DNA of 34,336 nt from Solirubrobacterales bacterium (GTDB lineage: Bacteria > Actinomycetota > Thermoleophilia > Solirubrobacterales > Solirubrobacteraceae), in contig JAFASF010000034.1 in NCBI GenBank assembly GCA_019244745.1, forward strand, positions 1 to 34,336, in the 5' to 3' direction. Made by a program: the position numbers and the translations under genes. Position 1 is the first letter of the stretch, and each line of letters starts with the position of its first letter. Below are positions 15,171-22,389 of the stretch, piece by piece. The notes under the pieces are model-generated. The model was not told the origin of the DNA. It ran no database searches and saw only the letters and a list, made by a program, of their open reading frames with translations.

Positions 15171-16172
15171 TCAGACGCCCCAGCGCAGCCCGGGGGTGTT
15201 CACGGGCGCGTCCCAGTAACGAGTCATCTCCTCGTCGAGCTTGAGCAGCGTGATCGAGCAACCCTGCATCTCGAGCGAGGTGATGTAGCTCCCGATCAGG
15301 TTGCGCTCGATCTGGACTCCGCGTTCGTGCAGGAGCTTCCCCACCTCGTTGTAGAGCACGTACAGCTCGATCTCCGGAGTGCCGCCCATGCCGTTGACGA
15401 ACGCCAGCACGCGGTCGCCTGAGGAGAACGGCAGGTCCTCGACGATCGGGGTCAACAGGCGCTCGGCGATCTGGGAGGCGGGGCCGATCTTCTCCCGGAA
15501 GCGACCGGGCTCGCCGTGGATCCCGATCCCGATCTCCACCTCGTCGTCGGCGAGCTCGAAGCTCGGCTGGCCGGAGCCGGGAGTGATGCACGGGGTCAAG
15601 GCCATTCCCATCGACCGGCCGTTGGCGTTCACCCGGCGCCCCAGCTCGGCGACCTCCTGGAGCGAGCGGCGGTCCTCGGCAGCGCCGCCGCAGATCTTCT
15701 CGAGGATGACCGTGATCCCAACTCCTCGCCGTCCCGCGGTATAAAGGGAGTCCTCGACCGCGACGTCGTCGTTGGTGACCACCGACTCGACCTCGACCCC
15801 GTCGGCTCGCGTCAGGTCCGCGGCCATGTCGAAGTTCATGACGTCGCCGGTGTAGTTCTTGACGATGTGCAGCACGCCGGCACCGCCGCTCACGGCTTGG
15901 GTGGCGGCCTGCATCTGGTCCGGCGTCGGTGAGGTGAACACCTCCCCGGGACAGGCCGCGTCGAGCATGCCGGGGCCGACAAACCCGCCGTGCATCGGCT
16001 CGTGGCCGGAGCCGCCTCCGGACACCAGCCCGACTTTGCCGCTCACCGGGGCATCGGCGCGAACTACATACCGTGGTTCGTAATTGACCCGCACGCGGTC
16101 GGGGTACGCGGCCTGGACGCCCTGAAGCGCGTCCAGGACGACATCGTCAGGGGCGTTGATCAGCTTCTTCAT
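15171..16172 (-). CDS. dhaK: Dihydroxyacetone kinase substrate-binding subunit DhaK (PTS type)
   Basis: DhaK binds DHA covalently through a His hemiaminal bond. The 333-residue product has [16 protein letters not shown] (H57 in SGGGSGHEP) and the covalent His at 219 ([10 protein letters not shown]), with the TPCITPGSG and [14 protein letters not shown] regions. No ATP-binding DhaL-like domain is fused, as in single-chain ATP-dependent kinases, so DhaL and DhaM are needed. GGAGG precedes the ATG at good spacing. It is the first gene of the long operon; a promoter-like sequence lies about 200 bp upstream. Confidence 0.95.
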   Translation of the reverse strand: MKKLINAPDDVVLDALQGVQAAYPDRVRVNYEPRYVVRADAPVSGKVGLVSGGGSGHEPMHGGFVGPGMLDAACPGEVFTSPTPDQMQAATQAVSGGAGVLHIVKNYTGDVMNFDMAADLTRADGVEVESVVTNDDVAVEDSLYTAGRRGVGITVILEKICGGAAEDRRSLQEVAELGRRVNANGRSMGMALTPCITPGSGQPSFELADDEVEIGIGIHGEPGRFREKIGPASQIAERLLTPIVEDLPFSSGDRVLAFVNGMGGTPEIELYVLYNEVGKLLHERGVQIERNLIGSYITSLEMQGCSITLLKLDEEMTRYWDAPVNTPGLRWGV

Positions 16173-16369
16173 GTGGCCTCCAGCAGCGCAGCGCAGTTAG
16201 GAACGAGACGCCCACGTGGACGGGGCCACTTAGATCGCGCACGGTCCCGAGCGGCATGGTGGGACGGAGGACGCGCACCTCGCTTTGAGCGGTTCCTTCA
16301 GCACAGAAAATGCCGAACAAGCACCCTCCTTCGAGCCGATCGCTCTCCACCCACGAGCGTCCGTTTGCG

Positions 16370-16399
16370 ACAATAGCGGAAATCGTTCGCCAATGTCAA
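16370..16399 (-). promoter_or_regulatory. Probable promoter of the dhaK-glp operon
   Basis: On the minus strand TTGACA (16399-16394) is followed after 18 bp by TATTGT (16375-16370). It is the best promoter-like match in the gap and would give a leader of about 190 nt. Confidence 0.55.
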
Positions 16400-16409
16400 A
16401 CATCGTTCG
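16382..16409. promoter_or_regulatory. Candidate IclR/GylR binding repeats
   Basis: ATCGTTCG occurs twice (16382-16389 and 16402-16409), exactly 20 bp apart, i.e. about two helical turns. One lies in the -35/-10 spacer of the dhaK promoter and one just upstream of its -35. An ATGT/ACAT inverted repeat lies between them. Confidence 0.4.
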
Positions 16410-16503
16410 GGGAGGCTCCTAGCGAAAGCGGGTGGTCCTAAGCGGAACGCGCGCGACCCACGGACGGCGAGCGACGGGAGGCGGGTGATCTGAGGAGGAG
16501 TAG

Positions 16504-17268
16504 GTGTCCGGACCGATCCAATCCATCGAGCGCGCTGCAGCGATCCTGCGGCTGCTGTCCGGACGGTCCCGGCGTCTCGGCGTGGTTGAGATGGCGGGAC
16601 AGCTCGGGTTGCCGAAGGGTACCGTGCACGGGATCCTCCGGACGCTTCAGTCGGTCGGCTTCGTGGAGCAGGATCGAGACTCGGGCAAGTATCAGCTGGG
16701 GGCGGCCCTGCTTCACATCGGATCGAGCTACCTCGACGCCAACGAGCTGCGCACGCGCGCCCTGAACTGGGCGGATGCGCTCGCCACGCAGAGCGGCGAG
16801 AGCGTGCGGATCGGCACGCTGCATGAGAAGCAGGTGCTGATCGTCCACCACGTGTTCCGGCCCGACGACAGCCGCCAGGCGCTCGAAGTGGGGAGCCTCG
16901 TCCCGGTCCACGCGAGTGCACTGGGGAAGGCGCTGCTCGCCCATCACAGGTATCTGCTGGCGGACCTGGGTTCGGGTCCGCTGCCAAGCTACACGCCGGC
17001 CACGATCACCGATGTGAAGCGGCTCGGCCACGAGTTGGAGGAGATCTCCGGCCGGGGTTGGGCGAGCGAGGTGGGGGATCTGTTTCCCGGAGTGGCGTCG
17101 ATCGCGGCCCCGATCGAGGACCGGCGCGGCGTGATCGCGGGGGCCATCAGCATCTCGGGTCCGATCGAGCGGCTGTGCGAGAGCACCGTCCCGAGAGGCG
17201 AGCTCGTGGGCTACGTCATGGAGACCGCACGAACAGTTTCTCGCGAACTGGGGGCGATTCCGTGGTAG
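16504..17268 (+). CDS. IclR-family transcriptional regulator, GylR-like
   Basis: The 254-residue protein has an N-terminal winged HTH (about 1-65: SIERAAAILRLLSGRSRRLG, VEMAGQLGLPKGTVHGILRTLQ, GKYQLG) and a C-terminal IclR ligand-binding domain (about 80-250: VPVHASALGKALLAH, IAAPIEDRRGVIAGAISISGP). This is the family of Streptomyces GylR, which controls glycerol catabolism and responds to glycerol-3-phosphate; that ligand is inferred here. Start GTG 16504 is preceded by AGGAGGAG. It is transcribed away from the dhaK operon and directly into glpK2 (15 bp gap), so it is well placed to control both units. Confidence 0.92.
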   Translation: MSGPIQSIERAAAILRLLSGRSRRLGVVEMAGQLGLPKGTVHGILRTLQSVGFVEQDRDSGKYQLGAALLHIGSSYLDANELRTRALNWADALATQSGESVRIGTLHEKQVLIVHHVFRPDDSRQALEVGSLVPVHASALGKALLAHHRYLLADLGSGPLPSYTPATITDVKRLGHELEEISGRGWASEVGDLFPGVASIAAPIEDRRGVIAGAISISGPIERLCESTVPRGELVGYVMETARTVSRELGAIPW

Positions 17269-17283
17269 GAATTCACCTTCGAG

Positions 17284-18816
17284 ATGAGTGGTCGGTATGT
17301 AGTCTCCATCGATCAGGGCACGGCATCCTCGAGATGCCTGGTGTTCGATCACCGCGCGCGGCTCGTGTCGGTGGCCCAGAAGGAGCATCGCCATATTTAC
17401 CCGATGCCCGGGTGGGTCGAGCACGATCCCGACGAGATCTGGCGCAACGTCCTCACGGTCGTCTCCCAGGCGCTTGAGAAGGCGAAGCTCTCGCCGACCG
17501 AGCTGAGCGCCCTGGGGATCGCCAATCAGCGCGAGACGACGGTCCTGTGGGACCGTCGCACCGGACGGCCGGTCCACAACGCGATCAACTGGGAGGACAC
17601 CCGCACCGACCGGCTCTGCCAACAGCTGGCCGAGGAGTACGGGCAGGAGCGCTTCCGCGAGAAGACCGGTCTGCCGTTGAGCACCTACTTCTCGGGTCCC
17701 AAGCTGCGCTGGTTGCTGGACCACGTTGCCGGTGTGCGAGAACGCGCCGAGGCGGGGGAGGTTCTGTTCGGCACGATGGACTCGTGGCTGCTCTGGAATC
17801 TCTGCGGGCGCCACGTGACCGACGTGACCAACGCCAGCCGAACGCTTTTGATGAACATCCACACGCTCGACTGGGACGACGATCTGCTCTCGATGATCGG
17901 CGTGCCGCGGGCGATGCTTCCCGAGATCCGGCCATCGTCGGAGATCTATGGCGAGGCCGGCGTCGCGCTCGCGGGCGTTCCGGTGGCATCCGTGCTCGGC
18001 GATCAGCACGCCGCGCTCGTCGGGCAGACGTGCTTTCACCCGGGAGAGGTGAAGTGCACGTACGGAACCGGGAGCTTCCTTTTGTTGAACACCGGCGACC
18101 GCCCGATCGCGTCCGAGCGCGGGCTGCTCACGACGCTCGGCTATCAGCTCGGCTCGAGCCGCCCGACGTATGCGCTCGAGGGGTCGATCGCGATCACCGG
18201 CGCCCTCGTCCAGTGGTTTCGGGACAACATCGGTTTGATCGGCAGCGCGCCGGAGATTGAGACGCTCGCGCTGACCGTGGAGGACAACGGCGGGTGCTAC
18301 TTCGTGCCGGCGTTCTCAGGCCTGTTCGCGCCACACTGGCGCAGCGACGCCCGCGGGGTGATCGCCGGCCTCACGGGCTACATCAACAAGGGGCACCTGG
18401 CTCGCGCGGTGCTCGAAGCCACCGCGTGGCAGACGCGGGAGGTCGTGGAGGCCATGCACGCCGACTACGGCGGCGCGCTGCTCGAGCTTCGGGTGGACGG
18501 CGGGATGACCGCGAACAACCTGTTGATGCAGTTCCTCGCCGACGTCCTCGACGCCCCGGTGATGCGCCCGATCGTCGCCGAAACCGTCTCCCTCGGCGCG
18601 GCCTACGCCGCCGGGCTGGCGGTCGGGTTCTGGCCGGACCTGGACAGCCTCAAGCGCAACTGGCACAAGGCGGCCGAGTGGCTCCCGAAACTCGATCCCG
18701 AGGTGCGCGAGAAGGGCTATCGGAAGTGGAAGAAGGCGGTGGCGCGAACCATCGAATGGCTCGACGAGGACGACTGGCTGGCGGCGGATCTTGTGTCACT
18801 CAGCGGCACGCAGTAA
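17284..18816 (+). CDS. glpK: Glycerol kinase, second copy adjacent to the regulator
   Basis: This 510-residue FGGY kinase is a diverged paralogue of the operon glycerol kinase. It has [81 protein letters not shown], and [20 protein letters not shown]. The catalytic and glycerol-binding signatures are retained, so it should be active. It also lacks the Firmicutes-type regulatory His segment. The C-terminus has an extra tail of about 10 residues ([15 protein letters not shown]). It follows the IclR gene by 15 bp, so regulator and kinase are likely co-transcribed. A 22-bp tandem duplication covers its stop codon. Confidence 0.94.
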   Translation: MSGRYVVSIDQGTASSRCLVFDHRARLVSVAQKEHRHIYPMPGWVEHDPDEIWRNVLTVVSQALEKAKLSPTELSALGIANQRETTVLWDRRTGRPVHNAINWEDTRTDRLCQQLAEEYGQERFREKTGLPLSTYFSGPKLRWLLDHVAGVRERAEAGEVLFGTMDSWLLWNLCGRHVTDVTNASRTLLMNIHTLDWDDDLLSMIGVPRAMLPEIRPSSEIYGEAGVALAGVPVASVLGDQHAALVGQTCFHPGEVKCTYGTGSFLLLNTGDRPIASERGLLTTLGYQLGSSRPTYALEGSIAITGALVQWFRDNIGLIGSAPEIETLALTVEDNGGCYFVPAFSGLFAPHWRSDARGVIAGLTGYINKGHLARAVLEATAWQTREVVEAMHADYGGALLELRVDGGMTANNLLMQFLADVLDAPVMRPIVAETVSLGAAYAAGLAVGFWPDLDSLKRNWHKAAEWLPKLDPEVREKGYRKWKKAVARTIEWLDEDDWLAADLVSLSGTQ

Positions 18817-18853
18817 ACGCATCCAGCTCCGCCAGTAAACGCATCCAGCTCCG
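18811..18853. repeat. 22-bp tandem duplication at the glpK2 stop codon
   Basis: A 21-base identical block beginning CAGTAAACGCATCC occurs at 18811-18831 and 18833-18853. The first copy includes the TAA stop of glpK2. It nearly fills the 41-bp gap between the convergent glpK2 and acyltransferase genes. Confidence 0.75.
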
Positions 18854-18857
18854 GCCT

Positions 18858-19685
18858 TTAGGCGCTCTCGAAGAACCGCTGCACGGTGTCGATCGTCGCG
18901 GACACGTCTTCCGTCGGCTTGATCGGCTCGCCGAAGGAGACGCTCACGGCGTGGCGCTTGGACCCGTTGTGACTCCGGATCCGCGACGGCCAGAAGCGCC
19001 CCGGCGGCATCGCGTCGCGTGTGCCGGTGATCCGGATCGGCACGATCAACAGCTCGTGGCGGGCGGCGAGCACGGCCGCACCCCGCCGGAGGCGTCCGGG
19101 TCCACCGCTGCGCGACCGGGTCCCTTCTGGATACAGCAGTAGGTTCCAGCCCTTGTCGAGCAACCGGTCGACGTGGCTGGCGGCGTGCCTTTTGAGTCCG
19201 CCGCCGCCGCGATCCATGGGGACGGTGTTGAAGATCAGCGAGACGACAAACGCGACCACTCGGTTGCGGTAGAAGTAGTCCGTGGCCGCGGCCACTATCG
19301 TGCGCTTGCGCACCCGGCGCGGGAGCGCCGCCAGGATCACCGGCGTATCGAGATGGCTCACGTGGTTGGCCACCAGGATCACCGGTGGTCGAACGCGCGA
19401 GAGCTTGTCGCGTCCGCTCGTGCGCCGGCGCGTGTAGAAGGTCAGGAGGGGGTTCAGCACAAAGCGCAGCACGGCCTCGCGCGTGGCAATGGCCGGGCGC
19501 GATCGCGCGACCGGAACGTCGAGCTGCGGAGCCGTCGGGATCAGCTCCCGCGCCCGCCGCTTGAACCGCTCCGGTGCCGATGACTTGCGGCGAACGGGAA
19601 GCCATTTCGGTGCCGCCGCCCCCAGCTGTCGCGCGCCGCGCTTCACGCGCGCGGGCAGCGACGTATCACGCCGGACGGGGAGCAC
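18858..19685 (-). CDS. 1-acyl-glycerol-3-phosphate acyltransferase (PlsC-like)
   Basis: The product probably acylates lysophosphatidic acid or a related lysolipid at the membrane. Using GTG 19685 as start (275 residues), the catalytic HX4D motif is NHVSHLD (H108, D113). The acceptor-binding block is YPEGTRSRSGG, followed by FRNRV-like and IVPIRITGT conserved blocks. The frame runs upstream to 19847, but that would overlap the aldo/keto reductase end, so a later start is more likely; no strong SD is seen. The N-terminus before the catalytic domain contains two imperfect basic repeats (LPVRRDTSLPARVKRGARQL and LPVRRKSSAPERFKRRAREL, residues 2-21 and 29-48), not part of the family core. Acyl specificity is unknown. 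Confidence 0.85.
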   Translation of the reverse strand: MLPVRRDTSLPARVKRGARQLGAAAPKWLPVRRKSSAPERFKRRARELIPTAPQLDVPVARSRPAIATREAVLRFVLNPLLTFYTRRRTSGRDKLSRVRPPVILVANHVSHLDTPVILAALPRRVRKRTIVAAATDYFYRNRVVAFVVSLIFNTVPMDRGGGGLKRHAASHVDRLLDKGWNLLLYPEGTRSRSGGPGRLRRGAAVLAARHELLIVPIRITGTRDAMPPGRFWPSRIRSHNGSKRHAVSVSFGEPIKPTEDVSATIDTVQRFFESA

Positions 19686-19701
19686 GCCCCAACAACCCCG
19701 C

Positions 19702-19721
19702 CCTGTAACAAACGTTACAGG
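19702..19721. promoter_or_regulatory. Perfect inverted repeat between reductase and acyltransferase genes
   Basis: Arms CCTGTAAC / GTTACAGG are 8 bp with a 4-base centre. It sits 16 bp upstream of the proposed acyltransferase start and resembles a dimeric repressor operator; a small terminator hairpin is the alternative. Confidence 0.4.
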
Positions 19722-19740
19722 AGTCAGCTCGAGCGGCCAT

Positions 19741-20715
19741 TCAAGTCCAAGGCAGGCTCGAGCGCGTCGTCCAATAGCTCTCCGGCGCCTCGGTGATTGG
19801 GGCGAGCTCGTCCTCCAGGGCCGGGCCCCACTCGACCTCGAATGCACTCAGATTGCTCTCGAGCTGGGCCACCGTGCTGGCGCCGCTCAGCACGGTGTCG
19901 ACCCACGGTTGGGCCAGGACGCCGGCGAGCGCGAGCGCGTCCTCGCTCACGCCGATCCGCCGCGCCGCCCGGGCGAGCGGCTCGATGCCACCGCGCGGGC
20001 TCAGCCGACCGTTGGCCAGTGCCTCCTTGACAATGACTCCCAGACCCGCCTCGTGCGCGGACTGCAGCACCTCGCCGGCCGAGCGCTCGAGGAGGTTCCA
20101 GGTGGCCTGCACGGTCTCGAATCCTCCGATGTCCACGGCGTGCTCGATGGTGGCGGCCTGCTCTGTCCCGGTGACGCTCATGCCGACGGCCACCCCTTCC
20201 GCCCTGAGCGCCTCGAGCTCCCTGCGAACGTCGGGGTCGTCGAGCACGCCGCTCGACACCGTCGCTGAGTGGATCTGGTAGAGCGACAGGTACGGTCCGA
20301 GCAGCTCGCGGGTTTCGCCGAGCTGGCGGCGAAGGGTGTCGGCGCTCAGATCCTTGACCTCGGGCGGATCGGCGTCCACGCGCCAGCCGGCGGTGTACGT
20401 GTAGCCCCACTTGGAGCTGACCGTGACCTCACCGGGCCGGAGCGATCGCGAGCGCAACCACGAGCCGAGGAACTCCTCCGCTCGCCCGTAGGAGCGAGCC
20501 GCGTCAAAGTGCCGCACGCCCGCCCGGTACGCCGCGTCGAGGACGGCATGGCTGCGATCGGCGAGCCCCTGGACGGAGCGGTCCTCGAAATCCTCGCCGT
20601 GACCCAGGTTCAGATACCCCGGACGTCCCAGCGCCGCGAGCCCGAGCGAGATCGCGCTCGTGGAGATTCCCGTCCGGCCGAGCTCCCTCAGCCACCCTCG
20701 CGCAGGCGCGACCAC
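19741..20715 (-). CDS. Aldo/keto reductase family oxidoreductase
   Basis: The 324-residue NAD(P)H-dependent TIM-barrel enzyme starts with the typical ELGRTGISTSAISLGLAALG. The AKR catalytic tetrad is complete: D71 and Y76 (HFDAARSYG), K102 (VSSKWGY) and H149 (SLYQIHS). A C-terminal cofactor region reads TVLSGASTVAQLESNLSAF. Start GTG 20715 lies 7 bp after the patatin stop, so the two are probably co-transcribed. The natural substrate is not evident; a carbonyl or sugar aldehyde reductase is possible, and a role in glycerol or DHA interconversion would be speculation. Confidence 0.88.
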   Translation of the reverse strand: MVAPARGWLRELGRTGISTSAISLGLAALGRPGYLNLGHGEDFEDRSVQGLADRSHAVLDAAYRAGVRHFDAARSYGRAEEFLGSWLRSRSLRPGEVTVSSKWGYTYTAGWRVDADPPEVKDLSADTLRRQLGETRELLGPYLSLYQIHSATVSSGVLDDPDVRRELEALRAEGVAVGMSVTGTEQAATIEHAVDIGGFETVQATWNLLERSAGEVLQSAHEAGLGVIVKEALANGRLSPRGGIEPLARAARRIGVSEDALALAGVLAQPWVDTVLSGASTVAQLESNLSAFEVEWGPALEDELAPITEAPESYWTTRSSLPWT

Positions 20716-20722
20716 GGAGCGG

Positions 20723-21805
20723 TTATATCGGTCGCGCGACCATCCGTGGTTCCCGCGTCGCGGTGTGACCGGTCGGATAGGCCCGCAAGACCGCGAGCAG
20801 CTCCGGATCCTCGCCGATCAGCGCCATCCATGCGGCGCGCAGCCCCTCGCACGCCGCGGTTCGAAGGACCGGCGCGCGATGCTCGAGGTGCCCGGGCACC
20901 ACCGAATCCGCCGGCGGGCGGATGACGCACACCGCAGGGGCGTGATCCGGATCTTCCATCTGCACGGCAAGCTCGGCGGCGAGCGTGTCGTAGCGAAGCG
21001 AGCGCGTGCGGCGTAACTCGACGAGAGCGGGGTTGATCTTGCTCAGATAAGCATCGGTGAGCCGCGCGACCAGCGACGAAAGCGGTGCATGCCGTACCCC
21101 GTGGGGCCGGGTCTGGAGGACGAGCAGGTCCGTGGCGGCCGCGCCGGCCGCTCGTACCGGGATTGCCTCGGCCAGCGTCGCGTCGAGAAGCCTCATCCCT
21201 CGGAAGCTCACCGGCGCGCCCGCGAGCCAGGGGAGCCGGCCCGACGCGCGCAGCGCTGAGCGGATCTCCTCGTCGGTGGCCAGGTCATGTAGGTCGATGA
21301 CCGATGCGCTGTCCGCGTCCGTTGCGGTGCAGTGCAGTTCGATCCCGCACGACCGGATCTCCTCGAAGCGAAGCGGCCGCTGCCGTGTCCACACGTGGTC
21401 GATGACGTAGTCCATGTCCAGGAAAGGGCCGCCCCGCAGGGCGCGCCTGACGCTCGCGAAGCGAGGATCGCCGAAGCCATGCTGATAGAGAGCCGTCAGG
21501 TAGGCCGCCTGGCCGGCGAGAAAGAAGGCCGCGTTGAACGCCCCCGCCGAGGCGCCGTGCACCTCGTCGAAGGAGTCGCGTAAACCGAGTTGCTCGATCG
21601 CCGCGGTCATCGCAGCCGAGACCACGCCCCGCATTCCGCCGCCCTCGATCACCAGAGCCACGCGCCGGCCGTCGCTCCGGGCTCCCGGGCGCGAGCCTTC
21701 GCTCCGGCGGCGCAGCAGGATCTGCACCACCGGGTGGCCGCGCAGGTCCGCGGTCATGGGGACGTGAGGTCGATACGGATCGGGAGCCAGCCGGCGCAGG
21801 AGCAT
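20723..21805 (-). CDS. Patatin-like phospholipase
   Basis: This is a predicted serine lipid acyl hydrolase. With ATG 21805 (360 residues) the oxyanion hole is EGGGMRG (54-60), the nucleophile elbow is GASAG (S86), and the catalytic Asp is D208 in LLDATLAEAIP. The last is a D-A variant of the usual D-G/A dyad. The C-terminal 130 residues resemble those of other bacterial patatins with no extra domain recognised. No signal peptide is seen, so it probably acts inside the cell or at the membrane face. The frame extends to GTG 21844, overlapping marR by 31 bp; neither start has a clear SD. It may supply free fatty acids and lysolipids or glycerophosphodiesters. Confidence 0.88.
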   Translation of the reverse strand: MLLRRLAPDPYRPHVPMTADLRGHPVVQILLRRRSEGSRPGARSDGRRVALVIEGGGMRGVVSAAMTAAIEQLGLRDSFDEVHGASAGAFNAAFFLAGQAAYLTALYQHGFGDPRFASVRRALRGGPFLDMDYVIDHVWTRQRPLRFEEIRSCGIELHCTATDADSASVIDLHDLATDEEIRSALRASGRLPWLAGAPVSFRGMRLLDATLAEAIPVRAAGAAATDLLVLQTRPHGVRHAPLSSLVARLTDAYLSKINPALVELRRTRSLRYDTLAAELAVQMEDPDHAPAVCVIRPPADSVVPGHLEHRAPVLRTAACEGLRAAWMALIGEDPELLAVLRAYPTGHTATREPRMVARPI

Positions 21806-21813
21806 CGCCGGCG

Positions 21814-22341
21814 TCAGCAGCTGTCCGCTGGCTCGGTCTCGCACAGCCGATCGACCGCGCCGGCGCCCCTCTCCTCCTCGGCGGCGGGCTGAATGTGAAC
21901 CAGCAACTGCGCCAACTGCTCACGTTGGTCAAGGTCGAGGTTGACCAGCAGCTTGTCCTCGGCGTCGGCCACGGCGCGTTGCCCTTCCCCCAGGCGCTCG
22001 AATCCGCGGTCGGTGATGGCCACGATGTGGCGGCGGCGGTCGGAGATGTCGCGCTGGCGGGACGCGAGCCCCTCCGCCTCGAGCTGATTCAGAAGGACGA
22101 CGAGGACGCTCGGGTCGACGGCGAGCTCGTCACCGAGCGCCTGCTGACTCATCGGGCCGTGGTCGTGGAGGAGGGCGAGGACGTACAACGAGCGTGGCTT
22201 GAGCCCCACGGCGGCGACCGCCTCGCTTGCCGATCTCGCAGCGGCCCGGCCCACGAGCCCCAGCCGAAGCGCTGGGCTGGCAAACAGCCAGGCAACGAGG
22301 TCGAGATCATCAGTCGCCACGCCAACATGGTAATCATCCAT
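21814..22341 (-). CDS. MarR-family transcriptional regulator
   Basis: The 175-residue protein has the MarR winged-helix layout: a dimerisation helix at the N-terminus, VAAVGLKPRSLYVLALLHDHGPMSQQALGD leading to the recognition helix VDPSVLVVLLNQLEAEG, and the wing RQRDISDRRRHIVAITDRG. C-terminal helices complete the dimer interface. The perfect palindrome at 22351-22370, 9 bp upstream of its ATG, is likely its own operator. It precedes patatin and the aldo/keto reductase on the same strand, so these are the likely targets; the ligand is unknown. Confidence 0.88.
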   Translation of the reverse strand: MDDYHVGVATDDLDLVAWLFASPALRLGLVGRAAARSASEAVAAVGLKPRSLYVLALLHDHGPMSQQALGDELAVDPSVLVVLLNQLEAEGLASRQRDISDRRRHIVAITDRGFERLGEGQRAVADAEDKLLVNLDLDQREQLAQLLVHIQPAAEEERGAGAVDRLCETEPADSC

Positions 22342-22350
22342 TCGCCTCGA

Positions 22351-22370
22351 TCCTTGACTGGTGTCAAGGA
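22351..22370. promoter_or_regulatory. Candidate MarR operator
   Basis: Perfect arms TCCTTGAC / GTCAAGGA are separated by 4 bases, immediately upstream of the marR start. Size and symmetry suit a MarR dimer. A minus-strand TTGACA lies inside it. Confidence 0.5.
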
Positions 22371-22389
22371 TCTGGCGAACTGCGACGGG

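Larger units (their letters stand above)
16173..16503. promoter_or_regulatory. Divergent control region between dhaK operon and IclR-glpK2
   Basis: These 331 bp hold no gene. The dhaK-side leader (16173-about 16363) has no recognised riboswitch. The promoter and repeats at 16370-16409 lie near the middle of the region. The IclR-side SD (AGGAGGAG, 16493-16500) is at the right end. No convincing plus-strand promoter was found. Confidence 0.6.

Noticed and set aside
16438-18039. 533-codon open frame on the minus strand
   Set aside because: It is antisense to the IclR gene and glpK2, which have clear SD sites and family motifs.
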